Shown here piece after piece: positions 21,414 through 34,456 of a stretch of DNA of 64,000 nt (within the stretch, counting starts at the first letter, position 1; every line of letters starts with the position of its first letter). The notes beneath the pieces are model-generated. The model had not been told where the DNA came from. It ran no database searches and saw only the letters and a list, made by a program, of their open reading frames with translations. Where the stretch lies: contig CM049321.1 in the NCBI GenBank assembly GCA_026874595.1, positions 47,297,797-47,361,796 of the forward strand, written 5' to 3'. Origin of the DNA: Sipunculus nudus. Lineage: Eukaryota; Annelida; Sipuncula; Golfingiida; Sipunculidae. Made by a program: the position numbers and the translations under genes.

Positions 21414-22374
21414 AGACTATAGAATATATACTATTTATCTTTCACAGAAATAGATAACCCAATTTGTAGGTGGAATTAATTTGAATATAGACTAATAAGA
21501 ATCTATAGACAGCCATTCATTAATGTTGCTTTCATGTAAAAATCCAGCTTGATCTAAAATTTATTTCATAAACTACTCCTATAGGATTTATACACAGACC
21601 TATAAATATATCAGATTTCCCGGCGAGAGCTTTTATAACTGTAATATTAATATTAATTATAGCTTTCGAAGGGAGAGTTGGTCAATAAAAAGTCTGCATC
21701 CTGCCAATGATTCATAAGAACCATTATATACATAAAGCCTATGTAAATAATATAAGCTCTGCACTGAACCCCTCACCAGCTGAAACACATATCTAACAGA
21801 TATCTTATTACATAACATGTCTACAATAACAGACTCATGAATATAGGTTTAATATGTATGAATTTGATCAAATGCTTTTTAATGTATTTTATATATATAT
21901 ATATATAAATTTCACGGGGCAGATTGACTTCTGAACCCTGTTCCCTGTAAACAATATATTGAAATAATAAATAATAATAAAATAAATATTCCGCTTCGGG
22001 TTGTAATGACTCAAGGAACATGATGCGCTTACACAAACGAAACCCACATCTTTTTTTATGGTAAACCCTCCATCATTTGTATGCTGTCATGTCTTATTCT
22101 TAATTTAAGTATGTTCAGCTGCAGAATTCCATTTAGGATGAGCGACTACGTGACAGGGCGCGTAGCACTCGCTTCTTATCGTGCCACCTAGGTCCGGTGT
22201 CTACCGCAATGGCGGGTCCTGGGTGTATAATCATTCCAAATGCTGGGATATAAAATCAAGGAACCCCTCAAAGACGCACTCGTTTGTTACTGATACACTT
22301 CTGTAGGGCACAGCCTTCCCATTAGGCCTGCAGAACGCTCACCCTGAGTGGGCAAAGAAAATCCATGTGATGAA

Positions 22375-22445
22375 AAATCTTACCGCACTTTGGCGAAGAT
22401 TTGAACTCACGACTTTCCGGTTAGGAGTCTATCCCTTATCCACAG
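22375..22445 (-). mobile_element. tRNA-like SINE fragment
   Basis: The minus strand reads GATAGACTCCTAACCGGAAA then GTGAGTTCAAATCTTCGCC, like the anticodon and T arms of a tRNA. The B box is imperfect (GAGTTCAAATC) and the 5' half cannot be folded, so a tRNA gene is unlikely. Confidence 0.4.
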
Positions 22446-23771
22446 AAGGGTTAATTTCTTCATTTAACTACATAAATTCCAGCCTGAGGTATACCAAATG
22501 ACATGGCATTGATATTACTTGTCATTCAAAGTTGTGCTCGTTGTTGCTGGCACTCCGGGAAGCCAGGGATCCGATAATTTACAGCATGTGCCAGTAATAT
22601 ATAGGTAATAACTTTGTTATTTCTGACTTGCCGAGGAACAATGTGCAGAACAGGGTTTTGTAAACATCAAAATTTTATTGGGAATAAAATCATGATTTTG
22701 GAATCATTGGTTTGGGGTGACAGCTTGGTTTGTTTTGGACAAGCCTATTTTGAAAGGTGGATTTTCACGAGAAGGACTTTTTTTATTTTCAGTACTGAAC
22801 ATCACGCACAATGACAAAATATAACAAAAACATGTATACTACACAAGTTAAATTCAGATAAAATCATTTGGGAAAAAATTACATAATATTGGTTTCTATT
22901 GCAATTTTTTATATATACGAGGAAAACGTATAGCCTTAAGATCTATTTGACATATGTAAAATGTATTCAGTGTTGTGTAAATATCGCCATAGTTCTAGAA
23001 TTATTACCGAGTACTCGAGTACGATACTCCACTTTAATCATGAGATTATTAATGCAAATTTTTATCTAGCCTGAATCTTTTTTTTTCAGTTTAAAACTCT
23101 GCTAACATTATTTCAGGTAATTTGGATGATGACCTAGTAATCCCCGAGTGTTAATCTGGCTTCAGTTTAGAAGATACAGGTCTTATGCCCTACAGACACT
23201 TGGCAGATAAATTCCCACCTTGGTAGTGTCCTCGGAGTACTTTTCTCACTTATATCCGTGCCCTCATCAAACCCTGACCTCGCAAAAATTTCGAAACCAC
23301 CCATAGGGCTTCCAGTAAAACGTAGATGTCGCATGTAGCATGCGGAATTTAGGGTATACCGCGAGTTTTCCTAACGCCTTGAAAGCATATGGACCAAGTC
23401 ATAATTTTGCATTTTTCATGGGTAAGCAGCTGCGCTTTTTAATCTTAATTGTTGTCAAACCTATGACTTATCGGGTTCGACTCGGATAATATTTGTATGA
23501 TACTCATGCTTATAGCTTTAGCTCAACGTTACCCAGGAGGTTTGGTTTAAGTGAGGAATACAATAATGAATTGTAGTTTGTTTTAAAGAAGAATACATTT
23601 AAATTGGAATGTATTTTATCAGTTAAATCATCATTCAAATATACACTAAAATGACGAACGTTTTTCTTTCCATTTCAATTTGATATTATATAACTTGAGT
23701 TGTGGATATGCACATGGTTTCCTGCTTTATATGTAACTTAGTATTCCTGACCAAATTTTCGCATATTTTAA

Positions 23772-24969
23772 TCATTTACGTAATATATTCCAGGCTTGAC
23801 TTAAAAAAGTCACACCATCCGCATTTATAACAGCATCCGCAAAATGACTTCCAGCATCACATCCTAAACCCTTTTCCTTTTCTCTGCCCATTAGTACATC
23901 CATGTAAATACTTAAGAGTAGTGGTACACTAAAGAATATAACGCCTTGTCTTAATCCATTGGACACAGAAAATAATATGAAGGCTTGGTTTTACATCTCA
24001 CACATTCTTTTTTGTCTCATATACATATGAAATAACAGTCGAATGATAATAGCAGGCAGTTACATTTCTATGACAAAGCAGGTTAAAAAAATACCAAAAT
24101 GAATTCTGTCAAAAACTTTAGACGCGTCTAGAAAATAATAGTACACTTTAGAGATGTAGTTTGTAGTAATATCCTTTAACACAGGCATACACATAATAGT
24201 GGAATGTTGCTTTTTTAAAGCAAACTGCAGATTAGCTGTCTCACGTTGTTTACAACATTGTTAAAGGATAACAAGTTCAAACAGTTTACAAATACTACTG
24301 CACAACGAGCTACCCCGCTAATTTTGATTGTGTTTGATAAATTCTAGAAAATAATCTAGAAAATAATAGTACACTTTAGAGATGTAGTTTGTAGTAATAT
24401 CCTTTAACACAGGCATACACATAATAGTGGAATGTTGCTTTTTTAAAGCAAACTGCAGATTAGCTGTCACACGTTGTTTACAACATTGTTAAAGGATAAC
24501 AAGTTCAAACAGTTTACAAATACTACTGCACAACGAGCTACCCCGCTAATTTTGATTGTGTTTGATAAATTCCTACAGGATCCTTTGGTATCGACAAAAT
24601 AACAGATTCAAGTATATATTCAGGTGTAAACCCTTGTAAAAGCATTGAATTAAACAAAAGAGACAATAAAACAAATAACTGATAAGAACCATGAATGACA
24701 TGATCAGAAGACAGACCTTCATTTCCATCACCTTCACCTGATATTAAAGGCCTGGCTGCCTGTTTCACGTGATCTACGTATATGGCACAGGTCTCATGGC
24801 AATGTGATATTATTCTGGTTGTTTGTTGTCTAATACAAGTTATTTTATCAAAATAAGTCACGACACTGTTATACAAATTACGGTATTTAGCCTTAAAACA
24901 CTGGAAAATATCATAATCTTTGCACTGATCGTCAATAATATTCGGAAGTATTTTATTAAATATTTTCAT
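23772..24969 (-). pseudogene. Decayed non-LTR retrotransposon reverse transcriptase
   Basis: Minus-strand blocks follow reverse transcriptase order: an upstream segment ending SSDHVIHGSYQLFVLLS and ILESVILSIPKD (24970-24540), a GKLFN-like remnant near 24100, then NGLRQGVIFFSV and LLLSIYMDVLMGREKEKGLG, with ADGVTFLS where the catalytic YADD would be. The frame is broken and the catalytic motif is lost, so it is inactive. Known non-LTR elements have this layout; the clade is not determined. Confidence 0.72.
24128..24572. repeat. ~228-bp direct tandem duplication inside the decayed RT
   Basis: CTAGAAAATAATAGTACACT starts at 24128 and again at 24356. The next ~215 bp are nearly identical (CTCACG versus CACACG is one difference). 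The duplication breaks the RT frame and is younger than the element. Confidence 0.93.
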
Positions 24970-25489
24970 CTTCTTAAGCTCACCCTAGAAGTCATTCTTG
25001 TTCTAAAAGCGAGCCAATTCGACCATACGACTTTTTTGTAACGTGTTCATTTTTTCTCAAGATATTTTATTTTGGTACGATATCGCGCCCTCGTTGCCCT
25101 CAAAATATTTACATGTTTAATGTATCATTCAAAAACCAAGCATCGAATTCTTCAAGGCTGTTCCATTTTCCATGCTTGAAGGCAGTGGCCTTTGGAACGC
25201 CCAACCCCTCAACATCAAGTACTCTCAATATTTGTTGCGCTTTAAAACATAGTGTTACACACATCGTCTGTCTTGCAGTGGTATATTTTCTTTTTATACT
25301 TGTCTGTAAAAAGTAATTTTATCGAGCAGAGTCGTTTGTATTTTGCTATCATGTCGCTCTCAGTTCACCGAAATGTATATGATAACATAATGATTTTAAA
25401 GTATAATCTATTATTTTGTATTAGTTTTACATAAGCATTGCATTTACATATGTATTGTAACTTGTATTTATGTATCCTTGTCATGTTGA

Positions 25490-25640
25490 TCATAATTTTC
25501 TTGTTTTTATACCTGGAACAGGGTCCTGCTGACAACAGAAATGTTCTAGTGGGGCAGTCTTCCCTGCAGAATGTTGTAATAAATAAATAGTTAAAATAAA
25601 TAAAAATGAATAATACCCGCAATTTAAATAAAAAAAAGTA
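25490..25640 (+). mobile_element. Possible LINE 3' end ending in AAATAAATA repeats
   Basis: CAGTCTTCCCTGCAGAATGT followed by TGTAATAAATAAATAG and further AAATAAA units looks like the 3' tail of a non-LTR element. No coding part is attached. Weak call. Confidence 0.3.
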
Positions 25641-26095
25641 TTAGGGTTATTTTTGTTAAATTTATTAAACATTTGCATACGGATCACCTTAGAGTGAACG
25701 TCACGAAAGTAAATTTTTGCAGTGCAGAATTAAGCGTACCATGTAAAAAAAGAGTAATGGTGTTAAAAAAAAGAATGCTATATATGTCATACATCTACCA
25801 GAAGCCCTGGCATATTCCACAAGGACGCTTCTTATATATACACCAGGTGTGTTTGTTGAAAATCCCCTTCATTCAGTGTTCATCACCATATATTTTACCA
25901 TCAATATTATCACTGACATTTTATGCAAAAGGACAAAATTAGTTTAGCTGAACCATAAACGCCGAAATGGAAGCTTGTTTTTACCACCAAACGTTTATCA
26001 CCGGCACTGGTTAGCGATTGATCACATCCGTTGCCATGGTGATTGCAGCTATTTGTATCTAAGGTAAGTTGAGATGGTTGTTCTTGCATGACATG

Positions 26096-26410
26096 TCATG
26101 GCGGGCCGCAGTGATCCGTCAACCGTTCGTAGGAACTAAAAATACCCCGTGCATGCAAAACATGGAAAAATAAGCCATCAAGTATGACAGTATGAAAGCA
26201 AGCGACGGTATCCTCGCGAGCTTTACGGCTCGCTGACGACGCACGCATGGACGGATCGATATAGTCCTCCGGATTATTGTTTGATTTTCTCCACCGCTGA
26301 TATTTTCGCGAGCGTTGTGACGTCACTGGCGGTCCTGGGCTTATGGGTCTCAATAACCTTGTAATTCTACCTTGTCCTCGCCAAGGTCGAAACCGCATCA
26401 ATGAACGCAA
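26096..26410 (-). other. CpG-dense open segment, candidate first exon or promoter patch
   Basis: Within AT-rich flanks this 315-bp stretch is GC- and CpG-rich and stays open for 104 codons on the minus strand from an ATG at 26410 (MRSLMRFRPWRGQG, later RKYQRWRKSNNNPEDYI). A donor-like GAGCC|gtaaag lies within it. It is on the RhoGEF strand 6 kb upstream of the ATG. No homology is recognised; it could be a 5' exon, an independent gene start, or chance. Confidence 0.22.
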
Positions 26411-26478
26411 ACTCTAATCCTCGTCTTATAGCTTCCGCTTGGAAAATTGCTGACTGGGCTGTTTTGATATTATGGATT

Positions 26479-26519
26479 ATATATATATATATAATATATA
26501 ATATATATATATATATATG
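26479..26519. repeat. (TA)n microsatellite with imperfections
   Basis: TA units with ATAATATATAAT interruptions. Simple repeat. Confidence 0.85.
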
Positions 26520-28400
26520 TTGACAGTTCAGCAGTTTACAAATTTGTCCAATTAGATCCTATTTTTTATTAAACCAACATTTTTTTCTATTTTTTAAATG
26601 TACACAGTTGCCATAAAATTCCCACTCCACAGGTTGGTGGGGGGGGGGGGGGGGGGGGAGGTGATAATGATGAGAGTTATAACACCTCTGTACCTCTGTA
26701 TTTGAAAAAAAATCGATTTCTTTAAAAATGCTATATTACCAGAACATTGCATCTTCTGGATTTCTACTTGAATTACTTTTTAAAGAAACTTGTTGTACTT
26801 TGGATAGGTAACTGCTTTACAATTTAAGAAATACAGTTCAAACAATAATAATTATTGCAAAACACTTGGTGGTAGAGGGGATGATATGAATATTACTGTA
26901 CACCTGTTATGAAGAAAAACAGATGGGTGGTTTTGATATTAAGCAGTCTTGAATTGTGATAATAGGTTTTTAATGGGAACATTTCACGGAGGAACGAAGT
27001 CACAGTGACTCAGTTTTCGGTTTGGTAGGAGATCTAACAGTGTGCCAATTTTTTATTCGTAGGTCTAACGATTTAAAAACGTGCAAGTCTTACGGACGGA
27101 CGGACGCCGGACAATGGACCATAAATATAGCTCAGAGGACTTACGGTCAGCTGAGCTAAAAGTGCTGCATTTCTGACAATGTCTTATGGGGGTAATGAGC
27201 TGCCTTGGTGGAGGTCTGCGCTGTCTAAGTGTTTTTCAAGTATATACTAAAATCAATACTCCCCGCAGCTGTGACCGTTGTTTGTATACTAATCTGCTGA
27301 GCCAAACTGAATATGTAACAACGGAGGGGTAAGTGGTGAATGGTAAATGTATTCTTTTGGACAGGGTAATGTGGTCACAGCCTCTTAGTCTGCTGCCAAA
27401 TTACTAATTTTACCAAACGTATTGACAAAACTTCTGTTGGCCGATCAGAAAGAAACTAAGCTTGGGTCAATGTAAATAAAAGCAAATAAACATTGAGGAA
27501 ACCTGGTTGGTGTAAACTGGGCGAAACCCTGGGTAAAACACGAATAAACCTGGGTAAAATCATTTTAAAGTAGGTGTTACCCACTGAGTTTAGTAAAATG
27601 GATTTTACCCCGGTCAAATGTGAACCCTGGATATATTCATATTATACTGAAGAAAGAAGATTTTCTAGGAGAATAATTTATCCAGTATTCCTTTGGAACC
27701 CCCCCCCCCCCCCCCCCCACAAATAAAGGCACACGGTCGTCTAACTCCGTTTCAAAATAAACTAAGATTTTAAACAAATTAATGGACCAATTAAGCGTCC
27801 GCTGATGGTCGTATGCAGATCAACTATGCGCTTCTTTATAAGACACTGAACGTATGGCATACAGGTATCGATTAGAGATAACAGATGATAACAGATGTTT
27901 TTATCGATCTATTTAAAATTAGAAATATAAAAAAAGTAAGATTTGTGAGGATATGGAAATAAAGGCTGACTTATAATCCTAACTAAATTTATTAATTTAA
28001 TATGAAATGTCATCAAACGGGCACACTGAATTACATATGGCAATAAAAATACAATTGAAAACTGAAACTCTAGAATGCCTAGAAAAAAATTGTACCCTAC
28101 AACACGTTGTTATTACAGGGAAACTGTACAAGCTTATTTTTAACTTTAACACAGATTGAACTTTAAACAGCTTTAAAAAGACGTATAATTTCTATATGGA
28201 CCACGCTTCTCCATGAGTGTGGAGGCCAAACCTAAAATCAAACTATAACAAAAATTAGAGGCACTTAGTAGAGCGCATGGCTCCCGCCGAGACAAAAAAA
28301 AGTTATCGGACCCGCCTGTTTATCCAGATCCTCACCTATATTTAGTAGTTTCTTGAATTAAGGTAATCCCTTGAATCTCTTATAAAAACAAGCCGGATAA
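26520..28400. other. Gene-free interval with poly-G and poly-C runs
   Basis: A G20 run at 26639-26658, a C20 run at 27699-27718, and one copy of the GACGGACGG/GAGCTAAAA repeat. No open frame of note. Confidence 0.6.
26985..27165 (+). repeat. Interspersed repeat with GGACGGACGGACG and GCTGAGCTAAAA end, copy 1
   Basis: GTCACAGTGAC, then GGACGGACGGACGCCGGACA, then GACTTACGGTCAGCTGAGCT and AAAA. The same phrase order occurs at 49845-50025. I associate this layout with dispersed bivalve repeats; no search was run. Confidence 0.6.
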
Positions 28401-28439
28401 AGCCTTTCCCATCCCACACAAGCTGTCAGGTCTTTTAAT

Positions 28440-28800
28440 ATTTACCCGTTTATAACATGTTGGGGCCGCCAAAATAATCCATACACACTCAGCAAGGACA
28501 TCTGGTGGCAAGTCCGATGAACCAAAGTTTTGCAACGGGTGTTTTGCAACTACAAACCTTTCAGCTTCCGCAAATATAGAACCATCCCCCTAAGGTTCAT
28601 GTTTTCTCACTGTTTGTCAACATAGGCGCATGAAGTATACTTACTTACAGCTTGTGGATAAACATTCTGATACATCTGTCATAAAGCGTAATAAGAACTT
28701 TTCCTAAGAGGAATTACCTAGAGTTCATAATATGTACGTAGAGAAAGCCAGAATTAACATAAATTCTACAGAAAGGGTAGGTGAATAGCTGGCTTTAATA
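28440..28800 (+). mobile_element. TIR repeat family (GCAAAACG family), copy 1
   Basis: It shares with the copies at 31.2, 33.1, 59.8, 60.4 and 63.4 kb the order: TTATAACATGTTGGGGCC, a TTTTGCAACGGGTGTTTTGC core, CTAAGGTTCATGTTTTCTC, GTTTGTCAACA, AATAAGAACTTTTC and AACATAAATTCTACAGAAA. The left end is degraded. Confidence 0.75.
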
Positions 28801-30962
28801 ATGGAGAATAAATAAAACTGGGTATGACAGATTAGAATGCAGATGTAAATACGCCTCGCGTCTCTATGTTGTATGCTTATACAAACGGAATCAGAAGGGG
28901 TGTGCTTGAAATGTGTTGAAAGTATACACTATGAGAAACTGCACATGTCAGGGGATCCACCGGAAATTGAGCATGATGGGATGGAGATTGGGAGGATTAT
29001 GGGATTGCAGTTCCGGAAGGTGGGTGATGTATGTCATCACAGACGCGTCCTGAAAGTTCTCTGTCACGGCAGATACGGAGGAAACCACTTACAAAGGGAC
29101 ACGGCACTGATGATAACACCATGACCCAAACCGGCAGTATCGTGTCCAGTTGTCCTTAATCTCAAGGGATGGACCCTATTCTAGTGCTCCGTACACCGGT
29201 CTTCCAGAATGGAAACCAGAGTTGATTGCTGCGTGGCCACATAGTTATAATACAGTGATAGGGAGTCTACAGACAGTGACGTGGGACCAAAGGTCTGAAC
29301 CCTGTCCATCCAGGCTTAATGAAGCATCGACGCGAAGGCTTATAAGAATTAATGAGTTTTTTATACTCATATTTAGGATAAATTAATATTGCAGGTGGAA
29401 CTACTGACCTTATATGTTGGAAAGTTATTTCACCTATATGTTGGAAATTGATTATCTTATATGTTGGAAAGGATGTCTAACAGCACTTTGTGCTATTTCT
29501 ACACTCAATTAAATAAACATGTTTAGATGACTGTCGATTTTGTTTCTTTTTCTTTTTTCTTTTTTTATTTTTTCGTGCTTTTTTGCACCAATTCTCCAAT
29601 ATAGCTGATTTTCAAAAGCTGAAATTTGGACAATATTAGTCCGCGGTCTCCGATTTGCACATGATATTTATTATTGACTATGACCTTATCCCCAGGGTCG
29701 TACACTGCTTAGTGATCCCCCATGATCGCTCAGTTTCGGGTTGTAGGAGACGAGGCCACCATCAACTCCATCCCCTTTTTTTGAATTATAAATAAATATG
29801 AGGACAGTGAATTTGTAGCCAGGGCTTTGTTTCTTTGAACCAGGGGGACATGTCCTTTCACTTTCCTAGGGGTGAGGCACAAAATCCTTTTTATGTGGAT
29901 TAAAATCTTTTTTTTAATTTCGAGATGATTCCGTCAGTCAGTGTATAATTTTGTCTTTTTTCCTTAAGTATTTTTCATTTTTCAATAATAATTCTCATTT
30001 TGCTCACATTTAGAATAATGCATGATTTAATTCAACAATCATAAATGTTAGGCCATGTTGTTGAATTTTTAAATAAAATGTAAATATGAATAAAAATTGT
30101 TGACAATTGAGAAGAAATATACACACCAGGCACGCGAACTGTTAAGACTAGTAGTACCTATATACCTACCCATTATCGCACCTGATATTTTATGCTTACG
30201 GGTGGAGGTCCATGCACCTGGCTGTCAACAAGTACTTGTTTGTAAACCAAATATTTACCTGGGCTATTCATGTTCAAGGGTTACATTTATTAGATCAGAC
30301 ACCTCCCCGTGATCGTGTACACCGCCTGAAGTGGTGACTTACTTCTAGGATTTTACGGATTACAAACACCTTTCTGATAACACTTTAAATGCACCCTCCG
30401 GTGTTATAATGAGTGACAACGGAATAAACAGTAAGACGAACATGGCTAAATTCTCGTAAAGATGTGCGCGCGCAGGTCCCCCCCCCCCCCTCCCCCCAAA
30501 GGGCATATTCGATTCATTCAGTGTTCTTTTGTTTCCTTCACAAAATCCAATAAGCAAACGTCAAATTAACAGTACAAATGTATTTTAAACCCTAAATAAA
30601 TTACGCTCACGCATGCAAAATGCCATAAGAAACTACGTACACGTGATGCCCCTATCGTTACAGTGGAAGAATATATGTTCTGTATTTGAATAAACCATTT
30701 GATATACATTGTATTACAGTTTAGAGCTCAAAATGTAACACAAGCATATTCAACTGATACATTAGTAAAATACTGCCAAACACCCCCCCCCCCCCACCCT
30801 ACCCACAGCCAAAATACGTTGACATGCATGCTTGTGTGTTTCTGGTATCAGCAACTACTAGAGTGCTCTACAAAATAAAGACGAATCTGATGAGTGTAAC
30901 AACATGTTGCACGAATCTATGTAGTAGTATAATGTCTGAAAATACTTGATTCGTCTTCATTT

Positions 30963-31026
<64 letters not shown>

Positions 31027-31220
31027 GATTGTCCGTCATTTGTTCAAAGTTCTGTATTATACATAGCATCGTGAAGGCCTGTTGAAATCACTAATGTCAC
31101 TCTTTACACAAAATGAACGTGCAGACAAATTAGAGGTGACCATTCCAATATTTGACGTATAATAACTAAAAATAATCTCTTAAACCTTTTATAGAAATAG
31201 GCAAGAAAACGCCGATCCTA
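28801..31220. other. Gene-free interval
   Basis: Only short unrelated open frames. Contents: a TTATATGTTGGAAA phrase repeated three times at 29410-29475, poly-T-rich text near 29540, poly-C runs at 30478-30490 and 30783-30795, and a (TA)n array at 30965-31023. Confidence 0.55.
30965..31023. repeat. (TA)n microsatellite (~29 units)
   Basis: Pure TA run. Confidence 0.95.
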
Positions 31221-31224
31221 TCAC

Positions 31225-31560
31225 ATGTTCGTATTGTTTACATCCACGTGTATTTATAACATGTGGGGGCCCACAAGGACAATTCGAAAAGGATAAGCGG
31301 CGGCAAGCCAGACGAACTAGTGTTTTCCAAAGGACGTTTTGCAACTGTGGACCTCTCCACTTTCACACATATCCAACTCCTAACATTGGCGAGTGTGGCG
31401 TGTGTACTTACAGTTTGTAGACATAAAGACATCCATCCATTAAAGATGTGTTCTGAGAACTTTTCATAACAGGAATTACTTACAGTTCATTAATATTTAT
31501 ACAGAGTAAGCCAGAAATCACATAAATTCTACAGAAAAGGTAGATGAACATCTTGCTGTA
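31225..31560 (+). mobile_element. TIR repeat family (GCAAAACG family), copy 2
   Basis: Same block order as copy 1: ATAACATGTGGGGGCCCACA, a GACGTTTTGCAACTGTGGAC core, CTTACAGTTTGTAGACATAA, ACTTTTCATAACAGGAATTA and AATCACATAAATTCTACAG. The left terminus is missing or degraded. Confidence 0.75.
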
Positions 31561-32589
31561 AAAGACATAGCTTGAGGCCAAGATGCCCAGATCTGCAGAC
31601 GACGTAGTGACAGTCACTGGGAGAAAGTGCATTCACAAATAAAGGTACTGATTGGCATTTGAATGAAGAAACCGTCCCTTGAAGTACGACACACTAGAAT
31701 TTTACTGGAAACCGGAGCACCATCCAGGCCTTGTAGAAAGAACCCACTCAAGCCCGCGGCAGGAACTGACAGATTATATCACGTGGACAAAAAGACTGAC
31801 GGCGCATCTTCACAAAGGAATACGACACGACACCGTTGACGATATGGCGACAAACAATGGCGGGGCCCCGCAGGGTGTAAAACGACAGGTTAATGCTTCC
31901 CGAGAGCCAGAAAGGCTGGATAAATTTATCCACTAAGGGATGATTAAGGCGCATATAGCTGACCAACTGAACTTTGAGATGCAGCAATTTTATTTACTGC
32001 ATTAATAAAATAGCATTTGTATCATAAATTGAATTCTGAATAATTTTCTTCATAGGTTTTCTATATTTACTTGTATGCATGCAGAGGCAGTGAATAGAAC
32101 TGTATGTTTCTGTTTGGATTAGATATATATATATAAATATATATATAACACAAACACACATACACATATATATATGTATAGTTGCATTATGCTGAACAAG
32201 TTAATCCACATTTTTATGCAGAAAAATGTGGGTTCAGTGCGTAATACACACTCCATTGGTGAACCAACATTTATATTTTTACGAAATCCAACATTTCTGC
32301 CTGTGAACCAACATTTATATTGTGCAAAGTGAACCCACTTTTGCAGTTTTGGTATTTTTGTCAATGACGTCGCGTAAAACGTCTAACTTGTAAAATACTA
32401 TTATATATTACTTATATAAGTATATAGTGGACCTGAAAAAACCACACGCTCATAGCCTAACTTATTAAAAATATAAGTTTCGTTTGCAGTACCTAAGGTG
32501 TGTTAGGAAGCTTCGCGCATGAGTAAAAGATATACAGGGTCTAATTAAATGTCAGAAGCGGATCCAGCGCAGGGGTCAAGGATGTATGA

Positions 32590-32760
32590 TGCCCCCCCCC
32601 CCCCCCCCCCCCCCTTCAGTCGGCGCAAATTTGTTAAGGGTTTCATGAGTAAAAGTTTCATTTTTGCGGCCTGGAATCCCCCCTTTTCGGGACCTAGGGA
32701 CCTTTTTTAGGATTAGTCATTAGTCCTACTGGGTTGCCCCCCCCCCCCTCCTCCCCCTCC
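32590..32760. repeat. Poly-C runs (C23 at 32592-32614, another near 32740)
   Basis: Long homopolymer tracts next to the GCGGATCCAGCGCAGGGG repeat head at ~32557. Confidence 0.85.
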
Positions 32761-33055
32761 ATTTTCTAAATCATTGATCCGTCCCTTAATGTATTATAAA
32801 AGGTTTGCTGTTCGGAAAGCAACTATGACAAAGTTTAGTCCTTTGTTCATCTAGATATAAATTATGATATCCCTGCTGGAAATGATTCCCTTAGGAAAAA
32901 TGTAGTTTACCTAACAAAGGTAACGCTAATCTACAGACTTTGAGTTATATGACAAATTTCGATTTGACTCAGAGATAACCGGACATATATAGGTCCCATT
33001 TATTCGATCTGTTTATTCTGTCCGCACTGTCTGCTATAAATAAAAAACATTCGGG

Positions 33056-33547
33056 TTATTTAAAGGGGCCCAATCACCTATCTGACCTTTATAAATAAAA
33101 TATAATCACTTGGAGCTTTTATTAAAAAATGGGCCAGAAAACGTGGATATCACCGCACACGTGCTGCTTGTTCTGTTTATATCAATATGTTTACAATATG
33201 TCTGGGCCCACCAACATGATCAAAACAAATTCAACAAGCTAAGGCATCTGGCATCAGAGTGTGATAAGCCAGAGCTTTGCAAACGGCGTTTTGCAACAAG
33301 TGACCTTTCTACCTCCGCATATATGCAACCTACCACCTTAGGTTACATGTTTTCCCGTTCGTCAAAACTGCTGTGTTTACATGCATGTTGTTGATAAATA
33401 ATTTCATACATCCTTCAAGAAGGCCTTACAAGAACTTTTCATAACCTAAATTACCCTTAGATCATTAATATATACACAGAGGAAGCCATGGCAGAAATCA
33501 CATAAATTCTATTTTTAAAAGGTAGGCGAATGGGCACCGTTAAACCT
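33056..33547 (+). mobile_element. TIR repeat family (GCAAAACG family), copy 3, the most complete
   Basis: The left end TTTAAAGGGGCCCAATCACC and right end GAATGGGCACCGTTAAA are imperfect inverted repeats (TTTAA-GG-GCCCA...). The core is CTTTGCAAACGGCGTTTTGC then ACCACCTTAGGTTACATG. About 490 bp, no transposase, so non-autonomous. The 94-codon frame inside is not conserved. Confidence 0.82.
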
Positions 33548-33779
33548 TTGGTTTATAGCCACGGCTTCTTTCACCAACACACATTCAACAGTGGTCTCGT
33601 TTCTGGTGGTGTGTAATACATTTTTCGGGACTTGATCTCTTTCTTAGCATTCAGTGTGATCACGTTATCCCCGTGGCTGACTTTATCTTTGGATTACATG
33701 CTTATATATGCTTTAAACTGGTCATCGTTATTCGAAATTCAATGTACGTCATTTTATTGAAATACTATTTGTAAAACAA

Positions 33780-34290
33780 GAGCATAGCGAGGGTGCATGA
33801 TACGCGCTTCGTATATCTTGTGACCTCTGGCCTCATTAAATATGCTTGAGTTTTGCCGAGAATTTATTTAAGGTAAGAAATCATTGGTTAATATTTATAA
33901 CAAGTTTAATGGAAACCTATCAGATTTTGAGATTTATCAGATCACAACGCCACCAAAGTATTGTGACCTCTAACCTCATTAAATATGCATGAATTTTTGC
34001 CTTAGGCGTTAATATTGGTTAATAATTTTCTGTTAAGTTTTATCAGAACCCATCATATATATTCCTTGTAACTTACAGCGGCGACACTAGCCTTTTGACC
34101 TCTGACCTCATTAAATGTTCGTGGATTTTGCGTATACTCGAACTCCGGCCAGATAAACTATTAGTAAAAATTTATGGTGAGTTTAGTTTTAAAAACCCCT
34201 CAAATCATTGTTAAATAATCGAATCAACACGGACGGACCGTGGGTATACCATAATACTTCCCGTCATACACGGGGGTATAAAAATTACTC
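33780..34290. repeat. ~138-bp tandem repeat with TGACCTCTRACCTCATTAAAT core (3 copies)
   Basis: The core occurs at about 33821, 33961 and 34099, each followed by ATATGC/TGTTCG, TTTTGC and a GGTTAATA/AGTAAAAATTT block. It ends in GGTATACCATAATACTTCCC and GGGGGTATA. No coding. Confidence 0.75.
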
Positions 34291-34384
34291 ATATGATCGT
34301 CCAATTAATATTTTGGTTTGTGCAGTATGATCATCTTGCCTATAACAAATACTTCGGCTGATACTTAAAGTTGTCTTTTTAGCG

Positions 34385-34388
<4 letters not shown>

Positions 34389-34455
<67 letters not shown>
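34389..34455. repeat. (TA)n microsatellite (~33 units)
   Basis: Pure TA run. Confidence 0.95.

Positions 34456-34456
<1 letters not shown>

Larger units (their letters stand above)
20074..23760. other. Gene-free interval upstream of the RhoGEF coding start
   Basis: AT-rich sequence without a credible exon; all open frames are short and compositionally random. Contents otherwise: the GACTCG-rich minisatellite, the (TA)n/(GA)n tract, a tRNA-like fragment, and a GAGTACTCGAGTAC phrase at ~23010-23030. It could be part of a large first intron of the RhoGEF gene. Confidence 0.6.

Noticed and set aside
31679-31936. 85-codon plus frame near a repeat copy
   Set aside because: No splice sites or homology; its length is within chance for this window.
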